The position numbers and the translations under genes were made by a program. The notes below the pieces were generated by a model. That model was given only the letters and a program-made list of their open reading frames with translations, searched no databases and was not told the DNA's origin. DNA of 64,000 nucleotides from Lanius collurio (Eukaryota > Chordata > Aves > Passeriformes > Laniidae): positions 17,781,220-17,845,219 of the forward strand of contig JACBWW010000018.1 in the NCBI GenBank assembly GCA_020086605.1, given 5' to 3'. Below, one piece after another: positions 24,914-37,704 of this stretch. Numbering within the stretch: the first letter of the stretch is position 1; each line of letters begins with the position of its first letter.

Positions 24914-24926
24914 AAAAAAAAAAAAA
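24914..24926. repeat. Poly(A) tract, 13 A
   Basis: Simple homopolymer just downstream of an inverted repeat with 8-bp arms and a 3-nt loop at 24893-24911. Confidence 0.9.
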
Positions 24927-26554
24927 TTGATGTGGTCAAGTAAATATTATGAAGACTTTCTTTGAGAAAAGAAAATCTGAAAAGTGGAAGACATGAGGCA
25001 CACCACTGCAGGCAGAAGGTTACACAACAGGATTCCTCTAGAATGAATCAAGCAGAAGACCAACAAGTTCCAGACCAAGAAAATACTGCCTAACAAAAAA
25101 TGGTTTTCCCCAATTTCATCATCACAAATTTCAGGCTGCTGGACAATTTTTTACATCTGAAAATAAAGTTACATTTTAAGAAATGTTGACATCTGGTTCT
25201 GGAATTTCTCGTGCAGAGGTTTCTTTGAAATTTAAGTGGAGTTACCTCACACATTTACAGGTGTGAGGAGCCCAGTCACTTCAGGATTAGCTGTTCTTCA
25301 GAAACCTTAGCAATGATATGAAATTTGAAGCTCCCCTTGAACTTTTCTACTAATTCAGTAATTACTGCTGTGCCCAAAATTGGCCTCCTTCCTGTAATTG
25401 CTCAGCATGTATTTGCAATCAAAGAGGTACACCTGAATTTAGATTCCAATTAATACCCAAGGTAGACTTTAAATAAAAAGTTGAATAAATCAGGAACTTA
25501 TTCCAGCATAATATTTCAGTTGCCCACATAAGCAAACACAGAGTACATGCTCTGGAAATTTGAAGACCTGCAACAGAGCATGGTCAAACCACAGTCAACT
25601 CATCAGACTTGTGGAATATTAGGATTACAGATATCACCTGGAATTAAGCACTTTATATGTGAGCACATGGACACCTCTGTTGCTTTGTCACCAGCTACAA
25701 TGCAGGCTTTTCACTGATGCAATTTAGCAAGCACAGACATGGCACTCCGAGTTTCATTTCAGCACTGAGAAATGCATATAGAAAAAATTTACAAACTTGC
25801 ACATCTGGAAACCACACTTCTTTAAAGCTTGGCTTCAGACTCACCTGAAGGTGTGCAATCCTCCCTAAAGCAGCCAGGAAGCACATTGTTTTAACCACCT
25901 GTTTTAAAAGGGGTGTCCTGCTAGAGATGGATGAGGCAGGGACAAAGGGAAGGTAAAGTGAACAAGCTTATGTTAAACATGTGATATTAAAAGAATTCGA
26001 CATGTTATTAGCTCTTAGGATAAAAGAGTGTAATGTGATAAAGGGCATTGCTGTCTTCCAGTTGTCATTCTGAGGGAAAGCTTATGACCCCAGTTCTTTC
26101 CCAAAAAAAGGATTTCCATGATGAATTATAGATAGTTGGTTTGAAACATTTAATGAAGCAAATATAGTAGGCATTTTCCTTGAGGAACAACTGAATTAAC
26201 AATTAAGACTGTCAAAGCGTCCCTGTGTTCTCCCTGGAATGATACTGCTGCAAGAGCCTGATTGTAAAGACACATCATTGTGCTGTACAAGGCTTTTCAC
26301 AGTAGGAAAAAAAAAAAATCGTGTTGCTTGTAAGGCTGGCACTTTTGGCTCAGGAAATCTTTGAGTCCAAAACTGCTAAAGCAGAAAGAATTTCTGGAGC
26401 AGCGTTGCCATATACTTGTATTGTTCTGATGCACCTCCCCAAGCACCTTCTGTTGACCACTGCTGGATACAGGACACACATCTCAGCAGACCTTTGCTCC
26501 AACCTGCTATGGCTTTTTTTATGTTCTCATGTGTCTTCCATTGGTTTTTTTATT

Positions 26555-26594
26555 ATTTTCCTTTAAAAGGAAAATTGTTTCCATGGAAACAATT
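26555..26594. promoter_or_regulatory. Two back-to-back palindromes with an RFX-type X-box core
   Basis: The first dyad (26555-26575) has 10-bp perfect arms around a single central A; its arm core is TTTTCCTTT / AAAGGAAAA. The second (26573-26594) is a perfect 22-bp palindrome with core GTTTCCATGGAAAC. That core fits the loose RFX X-box pattern (RYYNYY-AT-RRNRAC), except that position 4 is T where vertebrate RFX prefers a purine. The dyads share their boundary bases. Both also contain GGAAA words of NFAT/Rel type. Binding is inferred, not shown. Confidence 0.4.
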
Positions 26595-29500
26595 ATGGCA
26601 GTGACATGTATGAGTTTAGTAATGTCCTCAGGAAACATTTCCAGTCAGTTCACAAAGGTCAAGATGTCTTTATGAATATAGATCTTTAAGCAAAGGCACT
26701 GTTAAGACAACAAAAACAAGTTGAGGCTTTCCAAAGTGATAGGTAATAACCACATTTCATCACTGTCCCTTATTTCAAGCTCAACATCAAAATGTTTCCT
26801 TTTGAAAATTTGGCCTCAGCTGTGAATGCTGAGCTTTTGAAAACAGGATGCAGAATGCTCTGTAATGTATAACCTGCTATGGGAAATGTTGCCACACTCC
26901 ATAAGTTCTTAGTCATGACTCTGAGCTTCTGTACCTAGCCTGTCCCAGAGGTCTTGGTATAAACATAGCTCTCTTGTAATACAGTGCTAGAAGAACTACT
27001 GCATAACAGGAGCTAAAGGGAGAAAAAAAAAAAGATTAAGACATTCATATAATTATTCCTTCGACCGCAGAACAAACCACAAGACAATGTAACATTATAC
27101 TCACTGTTTACCAGCCCACACTAATAAGAAAAATCTTATCATGTTATAAAAATATTTCAACTTTTAACCTAGCAATCAAGATAGTGCTTTTCAGATAAAC
27201 AGAAGCTTTGAGAACCAGCCTGGGAATGCTTCTTCCTTGCATGAAAAGAAAAGGATGCAAAGAGTTCTTCTTTTTCTGGCCCTCTCCATGGCTACAGGAG
27301 CATCTCTGCTGGTTTGTGGCTGTTCACAGAGCCACCACAACTGCACCAGAGAGGGATGAAGGGGTGGGGTTGCAGTTCTGCAGAGATGGAGAGCAGAAGC
27401 ACAAGTTTCTCCCAAGGTATGTGTGAGGCTGCACTGCTGCCTGTCTGGGCTGCATGTTCGTGCAGCTGAAGCATGAGGTGAGAGGTGGTTTCAGGGGCTT
27501 ATGGCACTGCTAAGCTGATATCCTGATCTCTGCCCAGTGCTCAGCCACCCTGTCTCTTCTGTAGCCCTCCATGGCTCTGCAAAGCGGATGTGCAGCCAAA
27601 TCCACACGTGAAAAGAAACTGGTTCACAGCTTGCTGGCTGGCAGAGCCTTAAAGGAGGTCAGGATTTTTAGCAACATTTTGAAAAGGTACAGAGAGAATT
27701 AGTGTGGGAGACCAAGGTAGGCAAACTGTTCCAGACAGCTGATGTGGTGGCAGGAGGAGATTCAATTTAAATTCACTCTAGTATTAATTGTCAGAAAAGG
27801 ATGAGATCAGTTTATGAACTAGGAGCACTGTGCAGTCAAAAGTTACAAGCCTGAGTTGTTGCCACAAAGTAGCTGAAAGGCTTTTCTTTTGAAAAGATTA
27901 AACTTCAAAGAATTGCAGAATAAGATACGCAAGAAGTGGCATGTGCTTTTGCTCGATAATGTTTGATTTTCAGCCACCCCCTCCCCAGCTCTATCACTCT
28001 ATAAATTCTTAACACTGAAGTTGCAACTAAGTAGCTGTTTATAAGATAAATGACTGGGAGTATGAAAGACTTTGACCAAGAAAATAGGGCTGCATAAAAT
28101 GGATTGAAAGAAGCATGAATAGCAGAAAACATTAGCCAGCATAGGAGACCAAGGTTTTGCATATTTCTTGACCAAAGGAAGTCATACAAACTAAGAGATC
28201 AATGTGTCCACGACAGGTTAACCCAGTGGGATGACATTTCCCTTGTAAAAAAATACACAATACAACATTCAGCCAGACTCTGGTGCTGTGTAGGACAGTT
28301 CCCTCTGGTAGTACAGGGTTTAATTCTCGCTGAAACCACAAGGAGAGTGGGTCACCAAACCATTTTATCTAACTGGGGTTTAAATGATTAAGGATAAGCA
28401 AAACTCTGAACATGTTATTACCTAATGCAAAGAAAGGGAAACTGATGTTGACCTACTGGTGACCAAACTGCAGGAGAGAATGCAGTAGAAATACTTCCTG
28501 AGGCCTGAGAGGCCTTGCTGGCACTTACCTTTTTATTCAGATGTTACTTTGACAATAAGAGCAATTCTCTGCTCAATTCAGTGGGCTGTGGGGCCAAAGA
28601 AAGACAAAAGAAAAAACTACTCAAGGACTTCAGTCTGTTTGGCAACTGGGGCAGGCCTTTCCCAAGACATTGCTGGTTTTAGAACTGAAAATATATTTCT
28701 CCTTTTATTTGTCCATATCTAATGAACTAAAGGATTGCTGTGACTTAACTCTGTAGAAAGAGACAGGCAGATTCAAGGGAGCTGGAAATAGGACATTTAC
28801 CTAGAAAAGGAATTATATCTCTTTCACAATAACTGCCACTAATAATCTCTCATATTCAAGCCACACATTAATGTAATAGAAGTTGGAGCACATTTCCCAT
28901 ACCAGGGAGTTTGAGAAGGTTTGTTTCCATTCACCCTGAATTATTCCAGAGTTTCTGTTTTAAGATTAATTTTTTTCTCCTGTGGATCAAGAGGTAGTAT
29001 TATTTCCAAATACAGCAAATAAACCCAAAACCCTGAAGATAATTAAGTAGTACAGCACAAAGTAGAGCAAAGAAACACTTACTAGAGAAGAAGAAATGAA
29101 AAACCAACATCCTTGTACTCATCACTAAGATCAGCTACAGCATCCATATGGAAGTCAACAGTGCCTTGAGTCCAAAAACCCTCACAGACCAAGACTGAGC
29201 AATCCTTTCTCCCTTAAAAACCAAGTTACTTGTGAACAACAAAATTCCCACAACAACAGTGAAGGAGTAACCACACACCAGGTATTTTGGCAACCAACAC
29301 ATAGCATGGAACATCTCTCCTGAAGAGGCAAAGTCAGCCTTGAGTCTATTGCTACTCATCTGAACACTTAGCTTTTCCCTGAGCATCAAATACCCTAATT
29401 TAAAAATTAATAGCAACAATTTGCTCAGTAACTTTGGGACAGGGAGGGAGAGACCTACCTAAACAGCAAGAATGAGCTTCTCATTTTATTTTTTTGTCAA

Positions 29501-29877
29501 GGATTCATCTGCCACAATCCATGAGTGTATGGCATAAAGCCCTGAGTAAGCAAATGACTTCAAATTATCCAGTGGCAATTATGAATGAGAGAATGCATGC
29601 TGGAGGTGGAATGAAAGAAAATTAAGAGAGATTAATGTGAAATATAAGGTTATAATTAGGCATAGGTATCTGTTTTCTACCTGCTTTTGCCCATGGGGAA
29701 TTTGGAAAAATAAATACTCTTATTTAATAAAATTCTCAAAGCCAACAGAGAAGCAGGGCAACTTTTAAAAAGCTATGACAACATATGCCAGACAGAATGT
29801 GTTGCAATGGGTTTACATTTCAACATGGAATGGGTTGTAAGAGAACACAGCCTGCTTTAGCATGTTTTGACAATATT

Positions 29878-29892
29878 AAAAAAAAAAAAAAA
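29878..29892. repeat. Poly(A) tract, 15 A
   Basis: Simple homopolymer without a recognised retroposon body. Confidence 0.9.
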
Positions 29893-30028
29893 GATAACTA
29901 AAAAATTCATTCCAAGGAGAAACAAAATAAACAATGCACTGATCCTGCACTAGGACTGTCTGCAGAAACTCCTATGCATGAAGGAACTGAGGTTTCTAAG
30001 AGATGATTGAGATTTTAACGCCTGGGGG

Positions 30029-30085
30029 AAAAAAACCCACACCACCAAAAAAACTACCACCACATACACAGAAACCCACACCACA
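30029..30085 (+). repeat. A/C-rich low-complexity tract
   Basis: About 57 nt made almost only of A and C (aaaaaaacccacaccaccaa and similar). The frame over it translates to proline/lysine-rich text, which is a composition effect rather than a gene. Confidence 0.8.
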
Positions 30086-31954
30086 GTTACTCTGTGAAAG
30101 AGAAAACAGATTCGAACAGCTGAACTTGTTCTTTCCTCATCATGGCAGTTATCCACAGGATGAGAAGCACTATTCTGCTGGGATGCAGGGTTAAATATTG
30201 ATTTTTCCAAACAGTTCTGTTGTCTTCTTGCTTTGCAGTGCCACCACCTACATCAGCTAAGGCAACCTCTAAGCACACGTTGACAGGTGCAGAACAATTT
30301 TAAGAGTGCTTTTCCAAAAAATTCCAATCCCTACTCTCTGTAACACATTTTTTTCTATTTCTAAATATAGACTTTGGGCAGCTCTGAAGATGGTGACATT
30401 TGTTTGCAAGTAAGAGCTGAACTTTTTTTGGTTTATTGTTGATTTTGGTTTTTACTGTTTAGATACATGTGGAACTTTGGCTTCTCAGTCACAATGCCCA
30501 CCAGCATCATCCAGTCTGAGCTCTGTTTTCAGGTTCAACAATCCCAGAATACTCTGAAGAAAATTCTCTTCATTAATTTCTAAAAATCTAAGAAAAGACA
30601 CTACTAAGCAAACTCCCCATCATGTCATACCAAGACATGATACTGCCCCACCAAATGCAGCAGAGGTTTGGGCATTCATGCCTGTAACTAAAGTACAATT
30701 ATAACTAAACCTTTTGGTCCTAGCTGGAATAACACAACCCTGGACAATCAATGGCCTTTGTATTTTAGTCCCATTCCATCTGGAGCCATGTATTTTAGAC
30801 TGATTTTTATTTCTGTAGGTTATAGCACTTGCAGTTCTTAGCAAGGTATCTTGGGCAACATTGTTTGTTGCACGTTTTTGAAGGACTAGCACTTTATTGC
30901 TCAGCTGCAAAAGGTTTCTCTTTCTACTCCTAAACATCAGCACCAACTTCTAAGGCTCAAGCATTCATTTTTTTTGAAAAAAAAAGGAATACTTTTGTTC
31001 ATCTGTTGAAGAATTCAAAACAGTGAAGTTACCCATAGACATCAGCTCTGTTTAAAGGAGCAGAAGACATTTATGGCATCCATGCAGCCTATTTTCCTGC
31101 TCCCATTCCCTCTCTTCAAAAGCATTTTCTGTATCCAGATCAAAGTCCTTGGGAAATTTCTGGACTTTATGCACCCTTCACATGTTTCCTACCAGACCAG
31201 CACCTCTTTGCTCCTCGTCCTCCTTCACCTCCCCTTTCCTACCTGAGTAACTTTCTCCAACTTAGCTTGTCCAGCAGTTGGAAACAACCTTACATCCTGT
31301 GATTGACCAAGCCTTTCCCAGCTCAGAAAAATATTCCTCTCACTCCAACAGAAAACCCAGCTTGAGATTTTCATCTCTCAGCTTCATGTTCTTTCCACCA
31401 GTTACACCAATAGAAATATTTGTCAGGCTGCAGCATTTCCATCCACAGTGCAGCCCCAAGGATTTGTGATGTGCTGGTTTTTAGGTGTCTGTGAGTAGGC
31501 AGAAGTGATGGGGTTGGGACTTCCTAGGTGAGCACTGCCACCAAAGGCAGCATGACACGAAACTGTGGAAGAATTCCCCGCCAGCAGGCCTCTCACTGGG
31601 TTTAGATGAGTAAGAATGTCAGGATCTGGCCAGCTGTCAGGGCTCTAAGTGTAGAGAGGTTTCCTTAATGGCATTATTGCTGAGAAATAAACAATTGTCT
31701 GTCACTCATTACCACATGCAGGTCCTTGCATCTCTGAAACATTGAAAAACAGCATCTTACAAACAAGGAAAATGAGTTATTAAGCAATTGGAAAATGATT
31801 ATACAATTATGTTCTGTTCAGGTACCATTAGTCACAAGGAAGATGGAATATATCCAAGCTTTAAAAGTGAATTACTCATACAAAATTATGTCTGCTGAGA
31901 GTCACTTCTCCTTTAGGATTCAATATCTACACTGCAGGATTTTCAGAGGAGGAG

Positions 31955-32070
31955 ACGAAGAAGGGTGTTGTGGTAAAGCATAAATACAGAAGCCAGGTTT
32001 GAGTTCTATTCCAACCAGCAGTGGTGAGCAAGTTGCAACTGGCATTAAGTCTAAACTGGTACAGACAGTC
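31955..32070 (+). repeat. Possible MIR 5' part
   Basis: The bases tgtggtaaagcataa (compare MIR head 'tagtggttaagagca'), then agaagccaggtttgagttct plus attcc (compare 'gagtcaggactcctgggttctattcc'), then gtgagcaagttgcaac (compare 'ttgggcaagttacttaacc') occur in the right order. The middle and 3' MIR blocks are not visible downstream. Partial and decayed. Confidence 0.4.
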
Positions 32071-32828
32071 ACAGATTGATGGTAGCAAAGCTAAGCAGGT
32101 TTGCAGCTATGCGGAAACCGGCTCCTGCTTCTCATCAGAATAGGTGGGAAAGAGTGAAGGCCAATTGTAGTTTACAGGCTGCAAATTCAGCAGTCCCACC
32201 ACAGCAACAGTCTGTCCTACTTACAAGCAGAGTATTTTCACTTCAAACTAAAACAGAGCCCTTTTTGGCCAAGACTACTTCTGATTTTCATGCCAAGCTC
32301 TGTAACCTCCACATGCTCCATGTCCATAGAGAGATGAGAGTGGCCTCCACTACACTTTTGGGTCTCAGTGGGCTGCTTTTGGTCTCTCCATCCTACAGCA
32401 AATTTTATGCAGTTAACAATTCCAGTTTAAGTTCTCTGATTTTCTTTGCTGCTTGTACGTTCCAAACATGCTTCAAGTTCATTCTTGTGTCAGCATTAAA
32501 CATTTCACACAGGTGTGGCCCCAGCAGAGCCGATAATAATTCCGCACTTTCCCTGACCTTTTGCCCAACCTTCCTGTAAGCTGGCACATCATCTTCCCCC
32601 TTTCCCACCAAAAAAGTAGTCATTTTGTAATACAATCTGCAGCCTTCGACTGTGTTGGGGCTGCTGTGCTGCTCCATTGTGTCTCTTGGAATGCTTTTTC
32701 CTGGTACTTCAACGAAGTAAATGAAAGGGTGTGATACAGGACAGGTAATAGACAAGATTACAGATAGTGTCTACTTGTCATTAGCTGAAACTAAGTGCTA
32801 TATCAACAAACATCATCTGTCCTCTGCC

Positions 32829-32842
32829 AAAAAAAAAAAAAA
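32829..32842. repeat. Poly(A) tract, 14 A
   Basis: Simple homopolymer. Confidence 0.9.
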
Positions 32843-33733
32843 TCATTTTAGGTAGCACAGGATTACACAGGGTTAATAAAGAAAACCAAAGCCCTGTTGT
32901 TGATCCAGTACAAGTTTAGTCATTGTACCCATCCACATCTCATTCTGATTTCATTCCTTCACTTTCTCATCAAGCAAGCATCAACTTATAGCAAGTATCT
33001 TCTTTCCTCAGCTACTGTCTTTTTTTGCTTCACTAAACACTTCAGGACATGAATTCTGCCTTCAGAACTATCTTGCGCTTGTCATACTACATAACTAAAT
33101 AATTTCTAGTTACAAAGGAACCTGAGTTTAAACCTTGAGTCTAAGTTTGCCTGGATAGTGAAGAAAGATGAGATCTGAGTCTGTCAGGGTGTTTTGCAAC
33201 CCTGCTCACGGAAAGCACACTGAGGAGAAGGGCTCCAGCGCAGACTCTGAGTCACAGGCTGTACCAGGGGTGGAAATGCATCTCCTTGCCTGGACAAACT
33301 ATTGTTTGAGCAAACTCAGCCAAAGCCCTAGCCACATCCCTTTAGCCTGCTAAGGCAGTCACTCCCTGCCTCTGGTGCCAGTGCAGTTGCATGGATGGGT
33401 GCAGCCAGTGCACCTCCTCTACCCCTCCCACTGTGGCCTTCCAGCATGGGGGGTAGCACTAAAATAGCTTGTTCCAACTTGTTCTGAGAAGGACAACAAT
33501 GAAACCTATAGTCAGTACCATGACACCAGTAGTAAAGTTAAATGAATGGCTCCTTGCCCAGCTTGCAGATATATCCTCACAAAAACACACTTGCATTTAA
33601 TAGATAATGTTCCCTCTACGAAGACTGTACAATAAAGTATTTGATTTAAGTTCAGGGCTCTCTTTCAGGAACTGCATGCTTTGGGCCAGTACAAATCCAC
33701 AGAGCTCTATCAGAGCTTCTGTCAGTCAACACC

Positions 33734-33767
33734 TGCCCAGCATATCAATCTTTGCCCAGTATCAATC
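33734..33767 (+). repeat. Approximate 2-copy tandem repeat, period 19
   Basis: TGCCCAGCATATCAATC is followed 19 bases later by TGCCCAGTATCAATC, which differs by a 2-base deletion. A local duplication. Confidence 0.6.
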
Positions 33768-35674
33768 CTCAAAAAAGTGTCATGAACTTGCATGGCACTC
33801 TGCCAAATCCCATCAGCTGAGCAACTGTCCTGATGAGCACAGTGTTCTCAGGCATGATTCACCCTCATCAACATCGCCATTAGTCAGAATATTTTCAGAA
33901 GCAACTTTAACAAGGTTTAGGGAGCTCTTTAATAAACATGCATTTAAATAAGCTGTCTTGGAGCAGGGAGATAAATGAAGGAGGCCCACTGCAAGTTAGA
34001 ACTGAAGTGTGGCAAAACAATTCTGCAAAATGTTTTATACCTTATATAATCTCTACTGACAGAACCTCAGGGGTTCACATTAAACACCATAAATCAGACC
34101 ACCTGGGGCTCCCCTATGATTATTGCAGCTGCATGCTGCAAGCACCAGTAGAAGAAACGTTCCCTTTTATTGTAAGAAAGTAATAGGGCATAGCCCAAGT
34201 CTGCCAGAAAAATGCACAAATCAAAAGCAGGCCCTGCACAAAATCATCTTCTGATGTGTTCGTTTGCTCTGGATGTACGTGGCAAGCTGACAGTCAGAAT
34301 CACTTTGTCCTCATTGATCACCGATGCTTTTGCCAGCAAGGTGAGTAACATGTGGAACAGCCAATTCTAAAGAAACGACAGTTCAATGGAAAATAAAACC
34401 GAGACATTTATTTTCTTTTTCTATCTTCTCCTTAGTGAATTTCAGCAACTGGGAAAGGCACCAGACTCTCAGCACTGAAGCCCAAGAGCACTTATAGCTC
34501 AGACAGTGATGTCACAGCCACCATAGCTGCACCTGCCCCTGGAAGGAGACCCTCAGGCTCAGCAGCACCCACTCACAGGCTTGGACATTTTGTGGCTTCT
34601 GCCATGTCCCTAAGCCCCATTTTCATTACCAAAGAAAGATGTCAACTGCTGACTGCCAGAGATGAGAAACAGATGTGAAAAACCTCAGAATTTATGCCCA
34701 TGAAAAGTGATGGGGGAAAAAAGTAGCAGTTTTTTTCCCAGTAATATAACAGTAATCTTCCTTCACTTCTGCCTTAGTCCTAAACCTGACTGTTAACACT
34801 GATGAGGGGGAATTCTCTCTTGTAAGAACTTGTCTGAAGTGAGCCCATAACATCTCTCCTAGGAGAAATTCTCACATCTCCTTAGAAACCTGCATTGCCC
34901 AAGAAATCAGAGATTGGTAGAGCCTGGATACAGACCTACAAAATCTTTCTACCAATCTGACAAAGAACATATCCTTGCCATCAGTAAGCTTGAAGGAAGA
35001 TCATGATGACATGTTGAGCATCCTCTTTGGTGGCTCTCCAGATTTTTGGTACAACTAACTAATTTCTGTGGAAACATATTGCCTGGCTATCAGACCACAG
35101 AGACAGCATTAGAAACGTGCTAGGGCTTCATGCAGAACATTCTCTTATTGCAGTGATGACATCTCTATTCTCAGATATCATGTCCCAGCCATGCAATAAA
35201 ACAAGCAGTGGACCTTCTGGGTTGGACTTAATTTAGAGTTTTGGTTGTGGGTTTTAAGAGTATACACAAAATTTGACAGAACACATGTGCATACTCAAGG
35301 AGATTATTGAGGAAAGAAAATGAGAGATGTTTGCTAGATAATGGACTAGGGGAAAAGCAAGTGCTGTTTCAGTCCAGTACAACAACAGAAAAACTTGGTA
35401 AGTTAAACTACCACCAGAAAGAAAGTGTCTCCCTACAGATCACCCTCTTCTGATGTTGATTTTGGCTTAGGGTTTTTTTTTTAAATATATGCCTTATTTA
35501 TATGCACACACAAGCTACCTTCAGATGTGTTTTCCTATGCTCAGGCTGAGAACAGCACAGTCAGAGCAGAAAGTCTGATCTTGACCATGCTTCACTAGGA
35601 AGTCTGTAGGGATTGCTGCTACCCTGAATGGGAGGTGCAGGACTTGAGAATCATCCCAGTATTCAAGTCATCTT

Positions 35675-35702
35675 AAAAAAAATTATTAAAAAAAAAAAAA
35701 AA
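35675..35702. repeat. A-rich tract (8 A, TT break, 15 A)
   Basis: Two A-runs separated by a short TT-containing break, followed by A/C-rich sequence (tcaccaaaatcaccaacc). Confidence 0.85.
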
Positions 35703-36080
35703 TCACCAAAATCACCAACCCAATAAAAGAACCACATTTTCTTCCCAAGCAAATCAGTTACCAGAAAAAGCATTCTGTGTTCTAGCCCATCACCCTGTTT
35801 GACAGTACCTGTCAGAGATAAAATCTTTCAATGAATCAAGGGAGGGGAAAGGCCAATCCCTCCTAGTTATGGTGCAGCGATCTACATCAGTATAATTACA
35901 TCTTCATTACTGTGGAGACTGACTAGACCTCCAGGGAAACACTACTAGTACATAAAAACTTGGATTTTTAATTGCCATAGATGTGTTACTGTATATCTAA
36001 ATCTATTAAAACATATTGGAGCAAGAAAAGATTAACAAAAAGATAGTGCTAGATAGTTCAGATTTGTGAAATGTTAAACT

Positions 36081-36128
36081 AATTGCAGTGCATTCTTTCC
36101 AGACTTGAAGTGGTAGTACACTGCAATT
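36081..36128. repeat. Inverted repeat, 10-bp perfect arms, 28-nt spacer
   Basis: AATTGCAGTG at 36081-36090 pairs exactly with CACTGCAATT at 36119-36128. Some further pairing inside the spacer is possible with wobble and mismatches. As RNA it would be a stem of about 48 nt, short for a microRNA precursor. I recognise no known microRNA in it. Confidence 0.6.
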
Positions 36129-37059
36129 GGGTCATGACATTACATTGCAAGGGTAATACATAGATCTTTTTTACTAGCAGTCCTCTCTCCCAGATCAATC
36201 TTAATATAAATGCCTAATGCTTAGCAATTCTGATACTTGCCTATAATTCAAATGCTAATATCAGTTTAACCTGGAATTTACTGCAATCACTTTCCCTCTG
36301 AAAAGTGCCCTCTTTTAATCAATGAAAACTACTATTCTGAGGGCCTTCTCTTCAAACAGTGAAATCAATCCCCCTCATCACTGGCAGGCTCTTCAGCTGG
36401 AAGAACACCCAGCACTTGAAGAAACTGGTGTAAAGATGCAGAACACACAAACTGCCTGCTTCTCCAGAGACACGCTCGGGTCTGAACCCAGCAATAACAC
36501 ACGGGGCTTCACTACCCCATCACACAAGCAAGCACCTGCAATGAGCCTCACACTTCATCTGTGCCCTAACCAATTTGTCTCAGAGCTCTTAAAGATGGGT
36601 TTGCCCCACTCCCAAAGAAATTCTGAATCATCAGATCCCCCTGTGCAGCACTTTTATATTCCTATGCACGTATTTAAAGTGGGGAGTGTTGTTATCTCCC
36701 TTACGCTTTTTAAGGGCTGGCGTTCATGTGTGACTGCCTGTATGTTTGGAAGGGTTTAACTTTATTGAGGCTGACCTACAAAATACTTTTCTTGAAGTTT
36801 CCAGATTGTCCTTGCAGGTCTCCCTCCCGCATCCTGTTGGACCTGCAACAATGGTTCCTGCTAAGAACTGTTCTCACGGGTGCTTTATAAGGTTACACCC
36901 TACACAAATAATCGAGACTATACATGCAAATGGAGGAAAATAAATGAAAAATTAAATTGATTTTTTAAAAGCCCCATGTTAATGCAGCTGGTGGCATGTC
37001 CCAGAATTTTGAGATAAATACTAAGTTTTCCCTGTCTTTTCAGTCTCTCGTTGATCCAG
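36129..37059. other. Non-coding DNA, nothing recognised
   Basis: A 145-codon plus frame (36322-36759) lies here; it has no family features and no coding signature I can see. An octamer ATGCAAAT lies near 36924. No repeat recognised. Confidence 0.6.
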
Positions 37060-37704
37060 TTGATTTAAGCAGGGTGGATCCTTAAAGCAGATTTCAATTT
37101 ATTTCAATTAAATTGGCAATTGTAGCATTAGAACCTTTATGGGCATATTTTGGAGAAAAACAAATTAATATACATGTATGAGTCCATATTGAGTATTAGT
37201 AAACTTCCTGAAAGTTAATACTTGAAAACATCTTTCATTCTCACAGTGCATTTTTTCAGTCTCCAGTCCACCAAGAGCCGTGGGGTGGAGAGAGAGAGAA
37301 AACCAGGCTTAAAATATAACACAAGGGACAAAAATCAAATCTCTTCTGAACTAAAACTTGTTCACCATGAGCTTAACTGAGTAGGTACAGACACTGCAAC
37401 GCAGGAATTACATTTTGCCTGCACCCAAGAGGCCCATTCCTTTCAGCAGACCTTCTTTAAGGTGCAAAGCATCCCCATCATTTCCTAGGACAGCGCTTTG
37501 CACAGCAGGCAGAAAGCACTGCTCCTCACGTATGCAAATCCATCCGTGGCTGTGGGGCTCCTCTAGTGCCCACCCTTTCACAACAAGTAAATCACAGAGA
37601 CAAGCAGGATTGAACTCTGAATAGCTTTGCTTTTGCTGATATAACTTCGACCCTTGACGATAGTTAATGTCAGGGTTTTTTTGCATTCAATTAATTTAAC
37701 GGTC

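Larger units (their letters stand above)
23067..26554. other. Non-coding DNA with homopolymer tracts
   Basis: No gene recognised; the 112-codon frame beginning at 23017 runs through T/A-rich sequence and has no family features. Holds a 16-T run (23990-24005), a 13-A run (24914-24926) preceded by an 8-bp-arm inverted repeat (ATTGTATC/GATACAAT, 24893-24911) and a 12-A run (26307-26318). Confidence 0.65.
26595..31954. other. Non-coding DNA, nothing recognised beyond low complexity
   Basis: No gene recognised. Short frames (60-108 codons) lie on both strands without family features, including a 108-codon minus frame at 30620-30946. Holds the 15-A run and A/C tract listed separately. The rest is AT-rich unique-looking sequence. 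Confidence 0.65.
32076..36080. other. Non-coding DNA; longest frames of the window but no family seen
   Basis: The longest open frame (167 codons, plus, 32076-32579) overlaps a 116-codon minus frame (32405-32755). Neither contains a domain I recognise. For AT-rich DNA of this size the longest frame is expected to be about this long, so I do not call them genes. Further on are frames of 61-114 codons, an A-run (32829-32842), an approximate tandem pair (33734-33767) and an A-rich tract (35675-35702). Confidence 0.6.

Noticed and set aside
30003..30194. Proline/lysine-rich small frame
   Set aside because: It translates an A/C low-complexity tract and is not credible as a gene.
36322..36759. 145-codon plus frame
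   Set aside because: No family features, low-complexity-like amino-acid text and no splice or promoter context to support an exon.
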